DNA of 43,598 nucleotides from UBA12158 sp035562735 (GTDB lineage Bacteria > Patescibacteriota > Microgenomatia > UBA12405). The stretch spans positions 1 to 43,598 of the forward strand of contig DATMWB010000022.1 in the NCBI GenBank assembly GCA_035562735.1, in the 5' to 3' direction. Position 1 is the stretch's first letter, and each line of letters starts with the position of its first letter. Below are positions 14,166 to 21,685 of this stretch, piece by piece. A program made the position numbers and the translations under genes. Below the pieces are notes generated by a model. The model was not told where the DNA came from. It saw only the letters and a list, made by a program, of their open reading frames with translations, and ran no database searches.

Positions 14166-15158
14166 TTATTTTTTACAAAAATTATTAATGTTTTCTATTG
14201 TCGTTTTAATTCTTCGAGTAATTGCTTCCTTAGTATTAAAAGCATTGTGAGGCGTAAAAACCACATCATCTCTATCACGAAGCATGTGATAACTTAAAAT
14301 ATTTTGCAAATCATCCTTTGTTGGTCTTTGGCTCATAATCATCGACATTCCTTCCAAATTTTCTTCCTCTTCAACCACATCAATACCAGCCCCCATTAGA
14401 ACTCCCTTATTCAATGCCCATATTACTGCCGCACTCTCAAGAACTGCCCCTCGGGAAGTGTTTACTAGAATACTTCCCTTTTTCATCTGCTTAATATTGT
14501 CCCGATTTATTAAATGGTAAGTATCCTTCTCTGAAGGAACATGTAGGGTTACTACATCCGAATTCTTTAATAAAGTATCCATATCAACCAATTTAACCTT
14601 ATAGCGTTTCACCACCTTATCATCAGGATATTTTTCAACTGCCACAATATTCATCCCAAAACCTCTACCAATTTTTGCCACATTAGACCCAATTTTCCCC
14701 AAACCGATAATCCCCAATGTCCGTCCATGCAGATCAATTCCTGTTAAACCCTCAGGACTAAATTCATCATTCTCCACTGTCTGATGTGCCTCAACCAATT
14801 TTTTTGATACTGCCAAAATCAAAGCAAAGGTATACTCGGCTACCGTATTTGATCCATAAGAAGGTACATTCTTTATTTCAATCCCTCGGCTCTTGCATTC
14901 TTCAACATCAATGTTATCTATACCAGTTGATCTCACGGCTATCATCCTCAAATCGCATAATTTTTCCAATATTTCTTTATCAACCTTTGATCTACTACTT
15001 ATTGAAACAACATTATAGTTTTTTGCCATCTCCAAATTACCTTCCAACTCTTCTCCAAAGATTCCCACACCAGTAGCATCTAAATCAGCAATCTCTTTTT
15101 CTATCTCTTCTCTTTCCCAACTTTTTACTCCAAAAAAGGCAATTTTGTAGTCTTTCAT
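14166..15158 (-). CDS. D-isomer-specific 2-hydroxyacid dehydrogenase (D-lactate dehydrogenase type)
   Basis: 330 aa. It has a Rossmann NAD site GRTLGIIGLGKIGSNVAKIG, the substrate Arg in VNTSRGAVLES, the GIDVVEEEE acid and the TPHNAFNT His. The long insert before the catalytic His (roughly MSMIMSQRPTKDDLQNIL) is typical of the LdhA/VanH group. A probable role is pyruvate to D-lactate for NAD regeneration in a fermentative cell. It is the first gene of an operon with the guanylyltransferase. The start is supported by TAAAAT (15165-15170) six bases upstream, implying a leaderless message. Confidence 0.92.
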   Translation of the reverse strand: MKDYKIAFFGVKSWEREEIEKEIADLDATGVGIFGEELEGNLEMAKNYNVVSISSRSKVDKEILEKLCDLRMIAVRSTGIDNIDVEECKSRGIEIKNVPSYGSNTVAEYTFALILAVSKKLVEAHQTVENDEFSPEGLTGIDLHGRTLGIIGLGKIGSNVAKIGRGFGMNIVAVEKYPDDKVVKRYKVKLVDMDTLLKNSDVVTLHVPSEKDTYHLINRDNIKQMKKGSILVNTSRGAVLESAAVIWALNKGVLMGAGIDVVEEEENLEGMSMIMSQRPTKDDLQNILSYHMLRDRDDVVFTPHNAFNTKEAITRRIKTTIENINNFCKK

Positions 15159-15164
15159 AAACTT

Positions 15165-15172
15165 ATTTTACA
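15165..15172 (-). promoter_or_regulatory. -10 element of the 2-hydroxyacid dehydrogenase gene, leaderless type
   Basis: Minus-strand TG-TAAAAT, six bases before the ATG at 15158. Confidence 0.5.
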
Positions 15173-15269
15173 ATACCAAACACAAATCAACACCACCTCT
15201 TTACAGTTTTATTGGCTTTGTACTAATTTTGCTATCAACATCCAGTTCAATTTCAGTCTTTACATCTTT

Positions 15270-15491
15270 TTATTCTGTAATACCTTCAATAACTTTATCA
15301 ATTTCTTTCAAAAACCCCTCCTCATCTGCCAAAACAACATCCCTTTCCCAAACTAAAAATTTTCCAATTTTTTCAACATCTTCATCTTTCATAAATTCTA
15401 CTTTCTCCAGTAAAGTCTTTTTTAAAATATCACTAATCAAAAAACTGTTTTCTATCAATTGAATTAATGCTATTTTTTTTTCCATATACAT
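15270..15491 (-). CDS. Uncharacterised 73-residue acidic protein
   Basis: Not recognised. It has two predicted helices: a hydrophobic amphipathic N-terminal one (IALIQLIENSFLISDILKKTLLEKVEF) and an acidic C-terminal half (KDEDVEKIGKFLVWERDVVLADEEGFLKEID). No signal peptide. It is third in a minus-strand run behind the ADP-ribosyltransferase-fold candidate and the 231-residue protein, 12 nt after the latter. Position and size fit an accessory or immunity-like partner, which is inference only. A second ATG (residue 3) is an alternative start. Confidence 0.6.
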   Translation of the reverse strand: MYMEKKIALIQLIENSFLISDILKKTLLEKVEFMKDEDVEKIGKFLVWERDVVLADEEGFLKEIDKVIEGITE

Positions 15492-15502
15492 TATTTAAAT
15501 TT

Positions 15503-16198
15503 TTAAGCAAAAACAGCAGCTGCTGCCCCCATACCTGGACTTCCCGCCTTTTTAGTTCTATTGTTTATTTCATCTTTAATAACTCCATACATATCTTTCC
15601 CCATTGCAATTCCCTCTTTACATATTTTTACCGCCCCAATTCCCAGTCTGGCCACAGCTGGTATCACCATTGCTCCCTCAACTCCTAGCAGTTCCACAGC
15701 AGCCGCAGCTGATGTTATTCCAATTGGAACATCTTCAAAAGGATCAATAGCCTTCATTACTTTTTTAATTCCTTCCAATGATTTGTTACCCATCATTTTT
15801 CCAAATGTTTCTACAATAACTCCACCACTCCCAACTACCTTTCCTCCTGCCAGTGCTCCTGCTTCTGCCAAAGTCGCTCCTTCCAAAATTGCGGCATCAG
15901 TCAATTCAGCAACAGCCACACCACCACCCTCAACCTGACCAATAATTGGCAAAATTGACAACACCCCTGCCCCGACCGCTTTAGCATTCTTCCATCTTTC
16001 TTTTCCAATTTCCTTCATATGAGGGTCAGCAGCTCCATAGAGCTTTGACAAAAAACCTATCCTGGCCACCTCATCAGCCCCTGATGGTTTGGACATCCTT
16101 TTATCAATTTCAGCTATCGCTCGTTTTACCGCCTCTCCTACTAACGTTGCTCCTTTTTCTTTTATTTCTTGCGAAATTTCTACACCCATTTTATTCAT
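15503..16198 (-). CDS. Uncharacterised Gly/Ala-rich 231-residue protein
   Basis: Not recognised. Residues 1-70 are charged and helical. Residues about 72-115 and 150-200 are long Gly/Ala/Val-rich hydrophobic stretches (AVGAGVLSILPIIGQVEGGGVAVAEL, then IGITSAAAAVELLGVEGAMVIPAVARLGIGAV) resembling glycine-zipper or membrane-inserting helices. The C-terminus is again polar, ending in Ala repeats. It lies 33 nt after the putative ADP-ribosyltransferase-fold gene and 11 nt before the 73-residue gene on the same strand. Membrane association is likely; function is unknown. Confidence 0.65.
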   Translation of the reverse strand: MNKMGVEISQEIKEKGATLVGEAVKRAIAEIDKRMSKPSGADEVARIGFLSKLYGAADPHMKEIGKERWKNAKAVGAGVLSILPIIGQVEGGGVAVAELTDAAILEGATLAEAGALAGGKVVGSGGVIVETFGKMMGNKSLEGIKKVMKAIDPFEDVPIGITSAAAAVELLGVEGAMVIPAVARLGIGAVKICKEGIAMGKDMYGVIKDEINNRTKKAGSPGMGAAAAVFA

Positions 16199-16231
16199 AA
16201 TTAAAAAATTAACAAACTAAGTTACAAACAA

Positions 16232-17179
16232 TTATACCCCAAAGTTGTTTTCCAATTTTTGTAATTCCATTGCTTTTTGATATATAGTATCAGCCTCTTG
16301 TTTATCTATTCCAAAATATGAACATATCGCCACTATCTCATTTAAGCTTCCAGAATCGTAACAAACAACTCTGTACAAGAATCGAATCAATTCAGATGGC
16401 TGTCTCTTTTCATCTCCAAAACAAAAATCTCTAACTTCAGCGATTTTTCTATTTAAAACATCTAAATTATCAAATTCATCTCCACTAATTAATTTTAAAT
16501 CCTCAGGTTTGATTTCCATGTCTGTAGCCACATTCAATAATCCTCTTCTAACCTCATCGAGCACAAACTCTGTCGCAACTTCATCACTAACTTCATATTT
16601 TGTTTTAATCTCATCAACAATATAAGCAAAGGATTCAAAATCATCCAAAGCTTTTACATAGCTTTCTGACAATCTCGTCTTAACTAAATCTCTAAAAAAT
16701 GTTGAATCTTTTTTAATTTTTAATAGAGCCGGTCTATGATTCACCATAGTGTCTATCAACTTCTCATGAATATTCTTAATCCTCTCATAATCATCACTTC
16801 CCTGTGTTCTCTTCATTAGTTCATCAGATAAAGGGAGTAGATATATTCTCACCATCTCTGGACCGTCAACTGCATAACCACACGCCGCAATTTCAGAACT
16901 AGTCACAAAAAAAGAATTGTCCTTCCCTTTAGCATAAATTCCTAGCTCAACTCCTTTTGCATCGGCCATCTCTTCTAAAAACAATTGATCTTCGTTTGTA
17001 TAAGGTTTTTCTGTCGATTTTAACCCATCAACCATAATTTTTTTGGCATTTTCTACTGAAGTTCCATGATACAAATTTAAATTATGTAACTCTTTTTCCC
17101 ATCTCTGTTGTTTTCTATCCAAAACAATTTCTGATTTATTTGGCTGGTTTACTGCTGTTTCTGTTTTACCTTCCACCAT
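16232..17179 (-). CDS. Protein with possible ADP-ribosyltransferase-like fold
   Basis: 315 aa from the ATG at 17179; an in-frame ATG at 17197 is possible. The region LYHGTSVENAKKIMVDGL (about residues 35-52), followed after about 45 residues by SFFVTSSEIAACGYAV, matches the pattern YHGTS...GL...FxTs...A..YA seen across the ART/PARP-like fold. The remaining 200 residues are helical and acidic, with no recognised domain. No signal peptide or TM. Possible roles are NAD-dependent modification, tRNA 2'-phosphotransferase-like chemistry, or effector activity; the catalytic Glu cannot be assigned. TATAAT (17186-17191) sits six bases before the chosen ATG and favours it over 17197. Confidence 0.6.
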   Translation of the reverse strand: MVEGKTETAVNQPNKSEIVLDRKQQRWEKELHNLNLYHGTSVENAKKIMVDGLKSTEKPYTNEDQLFLEEMADAKGVELGIYAKGKDNSFFVTSSEIAACGYAVDGPEMVRIYLLPLSDELMKRTQGSDDYERIKNIHEKLIDTMVNHRPALLKIKKDSTFFRDLVKTRLSESYVKALDDFESFAYIVDEIKTKYEVSDEVATEFVLDEVRRGLLNVATDMEIKPEDLKLISGDEFDNLDVLNRKIAEVRDFCFGDEKRQPSELIRFLYRVVCYDSGSLNEIVAICSYFGIDKQEADTIYQKAMELQKLENNFGV

Positions 17180-17185
17180 AAACTC

Positions 17186-17191
17186 ATTATA
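17186..17191 (-). promoter_or_regulatory. -10 element of the ART-like gene operon, leaderless type
   Basis: Minus-strand TATAAT, six bases ahead of the ATG at 17179. It lies inside the longer reading frame starting at 17197 and so helps decide the start. Confidence 0.5.
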
Positions 17192-17289
17192 AATCATTCA
17201 CTTTATATTTTGATATCTTGACCTACTTATATACTCTGTGTTTTAATGATTATAGTTAAATGTTCTTTTGATACACGAGGAGCCACTAA

Positions 17290-17547
17290 ATGGACGAACT
17301 AAATACAACACAAGATAAACTTGTGAATCAAAAATCCTCCCCCAAAAAAGTTAATGGTATCAGTATTGATAATCTTCCTGATCTATTAACCGTTGCTGAA
17401 GTTGCTGATTTGTTACGCGTCTCAAAACTGACCATAAAACGCTGGGGTAAGCGAGGTAAACTTCCTGCTATCCGCATCAACGCCAGAGGAGATCGTCGTT
17501 ACCGCAAGGAAGCGGTCCTTTGGTTACTTGGAATTCAGGGAGAATAA
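17290..17547 (+). CDS. Excisionase-type helix-turn-helix DNA-binding protein
   Basis: 85 aa. A polar N-terminal 30 residues are followed by a MerR/excisionase-like winged HTH (about residues 33-77): LLTVAEVADLLRVSKLTIKRW with KRGKLPAIRI and DRRYRKEAVLWLL. Such proteins bind DNA as small regulators or recombination directionality factors. It has a clear Shine-Dalgarno (gaggag, 7 nt before the ATG) and its own terminator at 17592-17623, so it is a monocistronic unit. No integrase gene with a catalytic domain is in the window, so a role as regulator is as likely as excision. Confidence 0.88.
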   Translation: MDELNTTQDKLVNQKSSPKKVNGISIDNLPDLLTVAEVADLLRVSKLTIKRWGKRGKLPAIRINARGDRRYRKEAVLWLLGIQGE

Positions 17548-17557
17548 ACAGACTTGC

Positions 17558-17580
17558 TCATACTGAGCTTGTCGAAGTGA
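17558..17580. repeat. Fragment of a dispersed repeat (tgagcttgtcgaag word)
   Basis: tcatactgagcttgtcgaagtga matches a short word common as an interspersed intergenic repeat in many bacterial genomes. Only one copy is seen in this window, so the assignment rests on recognition alone. Confidence 0.35.
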
Positions 17581-17591
17581 TTTGCCTTAAG

Positions 17592-17623
17592 GGCGGTTAG
17601 ATTAATTTCTAGCTGCCTTTTTT
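17592..17623 (+). terminator. Intrinsic terminator after the HTH gene
   Basis: Stem ggcggttaga (17592-17601), loop of six, stem tctagctgcc (17608-17617), with two G-U pairs, then TTTTTT. Confidence 0.85.
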
Positions 17624-17625
17624 GG

Positions 17626-17865
17626 TTATGGACTACATTCTACTTTCTCTTTTAAGAGTCCAAAAATCTTTCCATTGACGCATCCCCTCACCTCCATCTC
17701 TCTGTCACATACAACCGTCGCAATTCCTATTCCAAACTCACTGCCAAAACTTTGTCTTATAAAACTTGTCAACTTGGATCTACACACCAAACAATCACGA
17801 CACTCCCATAAAGGTAAATCAAGCATCAGGGTAACATTTTCAACTTTAACAGATCCTGCCAACAT
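17626..17865 (-). CDS. Cysteine-rich 79-residue protein downstream of ruvB
   Basis: Not recognised. Six cysteines are present, with a CRDCLVC motif (C22, C25, C28) and C53, C62 and C77, suggesting metal binding or a thiol role. It starts 6 nt after ruvB on the same strand. TATAAT (17871-17876), overlapping the ruvB stop, lies five bases before its ATG, the same leaderless layout seen at known genes here; this is the best argument that it is real. It ends 3 bp from the convergent HTH-gene terminator. Function is unknown. Confidence 0.6.
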   Translation of the reverse strand: MLAGSVKVENVTLMLDLPLWECRDCLVCRSKLTSFIRQSFGSEFGIGIATVVCDREMEVRGCVNGKIFGLLKEKVECSP

Positions 17866-17870
17866 GCATT

Positions 17871-17876
17871 ATTATA
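17871..17876 (-). promoter_or_regulatory. -10 element overlapping the ruvB stop codon
   Basis: Minus-strand TATAAT whose TAA is the ruvB stop; five bases separate it from the ATG of the 79-residue ORF. Confidence 0.45.
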
Positions 17877-18837
17877 TCGCGTCCACCATTCTTCCTCTTG
17901 GTGTTCTCTTTACTAATCCCTTTTTCATCAAAAATGGTTCGTAGACATCAGTAATGGTTTCTACATCCTCGGTCAACGCTGCCGCAATGTTTTCTACTCC
18001 TACTGGTCCACCACCATATTGTTTTTTGACCACATCCAAATACTTCCGATCTGCATCAGACAAACCCAATTCATCCACCCCTAATTTTTCCAACGCCACC
18101 TTCGATTCAACCACTGTAATTAACCCGTCGTTATTAACTTGTGCATAGTCTCTCACCCTCTTTAGTAATCGGTTAGCAATTCTTGGTGTCCCCCTAGACC
18201 TCTTGGCAATCTCCTCTGCCGCTTCCCTGTCAATTTTTACTTTTAGATATTGTGCTGTCCTCATCACAATTTCTGCCAAATTTACATCTTCATAAAAATC
18301 AATTTGCTGAACTATCCCAAATCGGTCTCTCATTGGTCCAGAAATCAATCCAATCCGAGTCGTTGCTCCCACAATCGTAAATTTTTGCAATTTTAACCTG
18401 ACTGACCTTGCCGATGGTCCTTTTCCTAAAACTATATCCAAAACATAATCCTCCATCGCACTATAAAGTGTTTCTTCAACAATTTTGTTTAATCGATGAA
18501 TTTCATCTATAAACAAGATATCTCCCTTTTTCATCGTAGTTAAAATCGATGCTAAATCACCCGCCCTTGTCAACGCTGGACCTGATGTAATTTTTATTGT
18601 TGAATCCATTTCCGAAGCTAAAAGCATCGCTAAAGTAGTCTTACCCAAACCTGGAGGACCATAAAATAAAATATGATCAAGAGCCTCCCCCCTTTCTCTA
18701 GCAGCCTCAATAAATACTCCCAACTGATCTTTTAATTTTTTCTGTCCAATAAATTCAGCTAATTTTTTTGGACGTAACGACAACTCGATTTCTTTGTCTT
18801 CACTCTTTAATTTTGGATCTAAGTTTTTATCTGTCAT
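17872..18837 (-). CDS. ruvB: Holliday junction branch migration helicase RuvB
   Basis: 321 aa from the ATG at 18837 (MTDKNLDPK), which lies just after the ruvA stop. A longer upstream reading frame overlaps ruvA and is not used. Walker A is GPPGLGKTTLA, Walker B is ILFIDEIHRL, sensor 1 is TIVGATTR, the arginine-finger region is SGPMRDRF, and the C-terminal winged helix ends LVKRTPRGRM. It is the hexameric AAA+ motor that moves Holliday junctions with RuvA. It is part of the ruvC-orf-ruvA-ruvB run. Confidence 0.97.
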   Translation of the reverse strand: MTDKNLDPKLKSEDKEIELSLRPKKLAEFIGQKKLKDQLGVFIEAARERGEALDHILFYGPPGLGKTTLAMLLASEMDSTIKITSGPALTRAGDLASILTTMKKGDILFIDEIHRLNKIVEETLYSAMEDYVLDIVLGKGPSARSVRLKLQKFTIVGATTRIGLISGPMRDRFGIVQQIDFYEDVNLAEIVMRTAQYLKVKIDREAAEEIAKRSRGTPRIANRLLKRVRDYAQVNNDGLITVVESKVALEKLGVDELGLSDADRKYLDVVKKQYGGGPVGVENIAAALTEDVETITDVYEPFLMKKGLVKRTPRGRMVDAI

Positions 18838-18838
18838 T

Positions 18839-19408
18839 CTAATTTCGTCCCAAATTTTGCAGACACCAACTAACTTTATCTTCAAGGATATCTAACTCTT
18901 GGGGTAATTTTTTGATTACATTTTCAATCTCTTTCCTTTCAAAACCCAACTGTCTCAAACTCAATACTACATCATCTTCTAATAACGGCAACTCTTCCTT
19001 TAAGTTCAATTCTCCGAGGCCTCCAATTTTTGACTTCAAGTCAACTATAATTCTTTGAGCAGTTTTCTTACCAACCCCCTTTATTTTTTCAAAAAAGGAA
19101 ATATCAGCATCTCCAATCGCTTTTATTACTTCCATACTTTTACATTGACCAAGTATTTGTGCACCAGACTTCGGACCAACTCCCGAAACAGTAATCAACA
19201 TTTTAAACAAATCTAAATCTTCAAAGTTTTCAAATCCATATAGCGCCATGTCATTTTCCGACACTGCCAAATATGTAAATATTTTTACCTCCTGTCCTTC
19301 ACTATAATTTCTTTTTCCCATCCATACTAAATAACCAACTCCAGCAACTTCAATCTCAATATAATTACCCCACACTCTATCAACTTTCCCTCTTAAGCTT
19401 GAGATCAT
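18839..19408 (-). CDS. ruvA: Holliday junction DNA-binding protein RuvA
   Basis: 189 aa. The N-terminal OB fold is MISSLRGKVDRVWGNYIEIEV. Two HhH motifs are MLITVSGVGPKSGAQIL and FFEKIKGVGKKTAQRIIVDLK. The C-terminal RuvB-binding domain is DDVVLSLRQLGFERKEIENVI. It forms the tetramer clamping the junction. The start is supported by an extended -10 TGATATCAT (19415-19423) six bases upstream, so ruvA-ruvB may have their own leaderless transcript within the longer ruv operon. Confidence 0.97.
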   Translation of the reverse strand: MISSLRGKVDRVWGNYIEIEVAGVGYLVWMGKRNYSEGQEVKIFTYLAVSENDMALYGFENFEDLDLFKMLITVSGVGPKSGAQILGQCKSMEVIKAIGDADISFFEKIKGVGKKTAQRIIVDLKSKIGGLGELNLKEELPLLEDDVVLSLRQLGFERKEIENVIKKLPQELDILEDKVSWCLQNLGRN

Positions 19409-19414
19409 AAACCC

Positions 19415-19423
19415 ATGATATCA
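19415..19423 (-). promoter_or_regulatory. Extended -10 of ruvA-ruvB, leaderless type
   Basis: Minus-strand TGATATCAT (one mismatch to TGnTATAAT), six bases before the ruvA ATG. Confidence 0.5.
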
Positions 19424-19446
19424 TAAACCAAACATTACCCGAACAT

Positions 19447-20283
19447 TTATTTACCTTCAACTCTCCCAAAACAATGCCAATTATAAAATTTTGCCGAATC
19501 AATCAATTCTTCAATAAAAATTGGTTCTTGTGTTTCCTCAAATTTTTTTAAACAAACTCTAATTGCATTTAATCTGGCTATATCCTCATCACCAATATGT
19601 TTTAGTTTGTTACCCAAATTTAAATATTCAGACAACCCGTCACCTATACCCGATGTTTTAGAATACAAATTATCCCTCATATTATCAAAATACTTGTGTG
19701 TTACCTCATGTACAATTGTCGGCAACAGCTCCTCAAAGGAGTTTCCCCTTACAACGAGAATCGTATCCAAACCACCCCACGCTCTTATACTAGGGTCACC
19801 TTCAACAATTTCATCAACTTCTTGAATATCGTATCGAGAATTAATTCTTTTTAATATCACTCGACACTCATCTAAATTCGCAGCATCCATCACTTCAGCA
19901 ATTTCTTGACTCATCCCATACTGAGTATCCACCGCCTGATCAATTGGCAACAAGTCATTTTCTCCTCGAATCCCTTTTAATTCAAATAACATCTCCTCGT
20001 CTCCGTACCCCCCACCCCAGGCTGAGTTTGGTTGATAACCAGGTATATCTTCTGGATCATATTCCTTTCCATATTTACTAGCAAATCTTGTATTAATTTT
20101 TTCACCATATTTAATCAAATAATCATCACAATAACCCAAAGCCAATTCCCTCAACCCCCCTCCAGATTCCTCTACTTTTTTTACCCTATTGTTCCATAGT
20201 TGCTTATCTGCCCACCAATCCTTACCCTCCCCCTCTTTAACTACACCCTTCATCATTGTTAATTCTTTCCCAATATCCATCAT
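19447..20283 (-). CDS. Putative zinc metalloprotease inside the ruv operon
   Basis: 278 aa, family not recognised. It carries HEVTH at residues 192-196 in a hydrophobic context (LLPTIVHEVTHKYF) and a downstream glutamate E219 in DGLSEYL, the HExxH...E arrangement of gluzincin-type metallopeptidases. It has no signal peptide, so it is probably cytoplasmic. It starts within the ruvC stop (ATGA overlap) and ends 38 nt before ruvA, so it is translationally coupled to ruvC. The N-terminal 110 residues are acidic and Gly-rich. A protease is inferred from the motif only; a DNA-repair link is inferred from position. Confidence 0.65.
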   Translation of the reverse strand: MMDIGKELTMMKGVVKEGEGKDWWADKQLWNNRVKKVEESGGGLRELALGYCDDYLIKYGEKINTRFASKYGKEYDPEDIPGYQPNSAWGGGYGDEEMLFELKGIRGENDLLPIDQAVDTQYGMSQEIAEVMDAANLDECRVILKRINSRYDIQEVDEIVEGDPSIRAWGGLDTILVVRGNSFEELLPTIVHEVTHKYFDNMRDNLYSKTSGIGDGLSEYLNLGNKLKHIGDEDIARLNAIRVCLKKFEETQEPIFIEELIDSAKFYNWHCFGRVEGK

Positions 20284-20738
20284 GTCTTCATTGTAAACCC
20301 ATGAGTCAGTGCCACAGCCACTGCATCTGATGCGTGACTTGGTGTAATTGGCTCTTCAAGGCTCAAACAATCCCTCACCATTATCTCCACCTGTTCCTTC
20401 TCCGCCCTCCCATAACCCACCAATGCTTGTTTTATCTGTAATGGGGTATATTCAAACACTGGTTTTCCCAAATTTTTTGCCGCCACCTTTATCACTCCTA
20501 TTGCCTCCGATACCGACATAGCACTTCTAATATTTTTCGCAAAAAACAAAGACTCCATCGCTACCTCTATCACACCATACTTCTTTATAACTTTCTGAAT
20601 CTCCTTAAATATCTTTTCCAGTCTAACTTCACTTTTATCTTTTTTGGTAGTCAAAATAACCCCACAAGCTACTAACTTATTATCATTGACCACTCCCCAC
20701 CCTGTATTCTCCAAACCCGGATCAATTCCCAATATCAT
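20280..20738 (-). CDS. ruvC: Holliday junction resolvase RuvC
   Basis: 152 aa from the ATG at 20738 (MILGIDPGLENTGWG), usual family length. This start has a Shine-Dalgarno (ggagga, 5 nt away); the longer frame back to 20780 lies inside the upstream gene. The catalytic acids are D6 in GIDPG, the Glu of VAMESLFFAKN, and the C-terminal Asp in HASDAVAVALTH. It cuts Holliday junctions delivered by RuvAB. The start overlaps the end of the phosphoesterase gene by 17 nt, and the stop overlaps the metalloprotease-like gene. Confidence 0.96.
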   Translation of the reverse strand: MILGIDPGLENTGWGVVNDNKLVACGVILTTKKDKSEVRLEKIFKEIQKVIKKYGVIEVAMESLFFAKNIRSAMSVSEAIGVIKVAAKNLGKPVFEYTPLQIKQALVGYGRAEKEQVEIMVRDCLSLEEPITPSHASDAVAVALTHGFTMKT

Positions 20739-21537
20739 TTTCTTCCTCCACCACCTTTCTCTCAATAGAATATTTCCCAATCATCAATTCAGTATACCTT
20801 GGACTTTGGTTGTTTCTTTCCCTTGATATAGCCCCTACAATATCTGTCCTTATCCCTCCAAGTTCATAGGAACTAGCATAATGCAAATGTCCCGCCATTA
20901 TTCTTTTTACACCAGAACTAACCAGCAACTTCCTCAACCAATCAGCTTCCTCAGCCGCCTTTTTATTATTCTCACCCATAATGTGGGTCGACAACACATT
21001 GTTAAGTGGCTTGTGCATAATCGCTACACAGACTAGTACATTACATTCAGATACCTCCTTCTCAATCCACTTCACTTGTTCTTCATCAAAACCTTTCCAA
21101 AAACTATTGTCAATTAGGATAAGTTTTATTTCACCCAACCTCAAGCTTTGATAATTTTTTCCAAATACATTCAAAAAATTATCCAAGCTATATTCATGAT
21201 TTCCTGGAACCACAGCATATTGCAGACCTCCCTGATCCAATACCTTTTTTATTTTTATCAAATCTCCAATTTTTCCCTCGTTTGTCAAATCACCTGCTAT
21301 TACCACCACCTCAATCCCATTACTTTTTGCCCTATCTAACATGATTCTCAGCTGCTCATCGTCATTATGAATATCCGCCATAACTGCAACTGTCACTTTC
21401 TGTTCTTCTATCGTTGGTATTAAAATCTCTAATTTTTGTTTCTCTTTTATCCTCTCGCTTCCAACAAAAGTCCATAAAATACCCATACTCAATACAATTA
21501 GCATTGAAGCCAACCAGGCAATTTTCCACTTTTTCAT
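20722..21537 (-). CDS. Calcineurin-like metallophosphoesterase, membrane-anchored
   Basis: 271 aa. One N-terminal TM helix (about residues 7-24) is followed by the phosphoesterase motifs in order: MADIHND (D-x-H), VVIAGDLTNEG (GD), VVPGNHEYSL (GNHE), IMHKPLN (H) and MAGHLHYAS (GHxH). All metal ligands are present, so it is probably active on an extracytoplasmic phosphoester substrate that cannot be named. It is the first gene of the ruv run. TAAAAT (21544-21549) lies six bases before the ATG. Confidence 0.9.
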   Translation of the reverse strand: MKKWKIAWLASMLIVLSMGILWTFVGSERIKEKQKLEILIPTIEEQKVTVAVMADIHNDDEQLRIMLDRAKSNGIEVVVIAGDLTNEGKIGDLIKIKKVLDQGGLQYAVVPGNHEYSLDNFLNVFGKNYQSLRLGEIKLILIDNSFWKGFDEEQVKWIEKEVSECNVLVCVAIMHKPLNNVLSTHIMGENNKKAAEEADWLRKLLVSSGVKRIMAGHLHYASSYELGGIRTDIVGAISRERNNQSPRYTELMIGKYSIERKVVEEENDIGN

Positions 21538-21543
21538 TAACCC

Positions 21544-21549
21544 ATTTTA
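21544..21549 (-). promoter_or_regulatory. -10 element of the phosphoesterase-ruv operon, leaderless type
   Basis: Minus-strand TAAAAT, six bases before the ATG at 21537. Confidence 0.45.
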
Positions 21550-21588
21550 CCCTATCTTATATTATAAGTCACAATCAGTATTTCCCAC

Positions 21589-21597
21589 TTATCCACA
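21589..21597 (+). promoter_or_regulatory. Isolated consensus DnaA box
   Basis: TTATCCACA matches the strict DnaA-box consensus and lies in the gap between the phosphoesterase gene and murB. No cluster of further boxes and no dnaA/dnaN were noticed, so it does not by itself mark an origin. Confidence 0.35.
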
Positions 21598-21674
21598 CAT
21601 AATCAATATATTATTTTTTTATAAGACAAACTATTTATTTCCTTTGCCAAAGAAGTGTAAAAAGTCATTTGTAC

Positions 21675-21680
21675 TATAAT
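21675..21680 (+). promoter_or_regulatory. -10 element of murB, leaderless type
   Basis: TATAAT, five bases before the ATG at 21686. Confidence 0.6.
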
Positions 21681-21685
21681 TAAGC

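Noticed and set aside
15561..15938. 125-codon Ala/Pro/Ser-rich frame antisense to the 231-residue protein
   Set aside because: Its composition is the complement of a Gly/Ala-rich gene. The minus-strand frame has better operon context.
17290..17547. Excisionase-like HTH as a marker of a prophage or integrative element
   Set aside because: No catalytic integrase, attachment-site pair or phage structural gene adjoins it. The Xer-like pieces at 40.2 kb lack the catalytic domain. Many CPR genomes carry such HTH proteins as ordinary regulators.
21540..21685. Possible replication origin (DnaA box, AT-rich gap)
   Set aside because: Only one consensus box was found and no dnaA, dnaN or skew switch, so the site is listed only as an isolated box.
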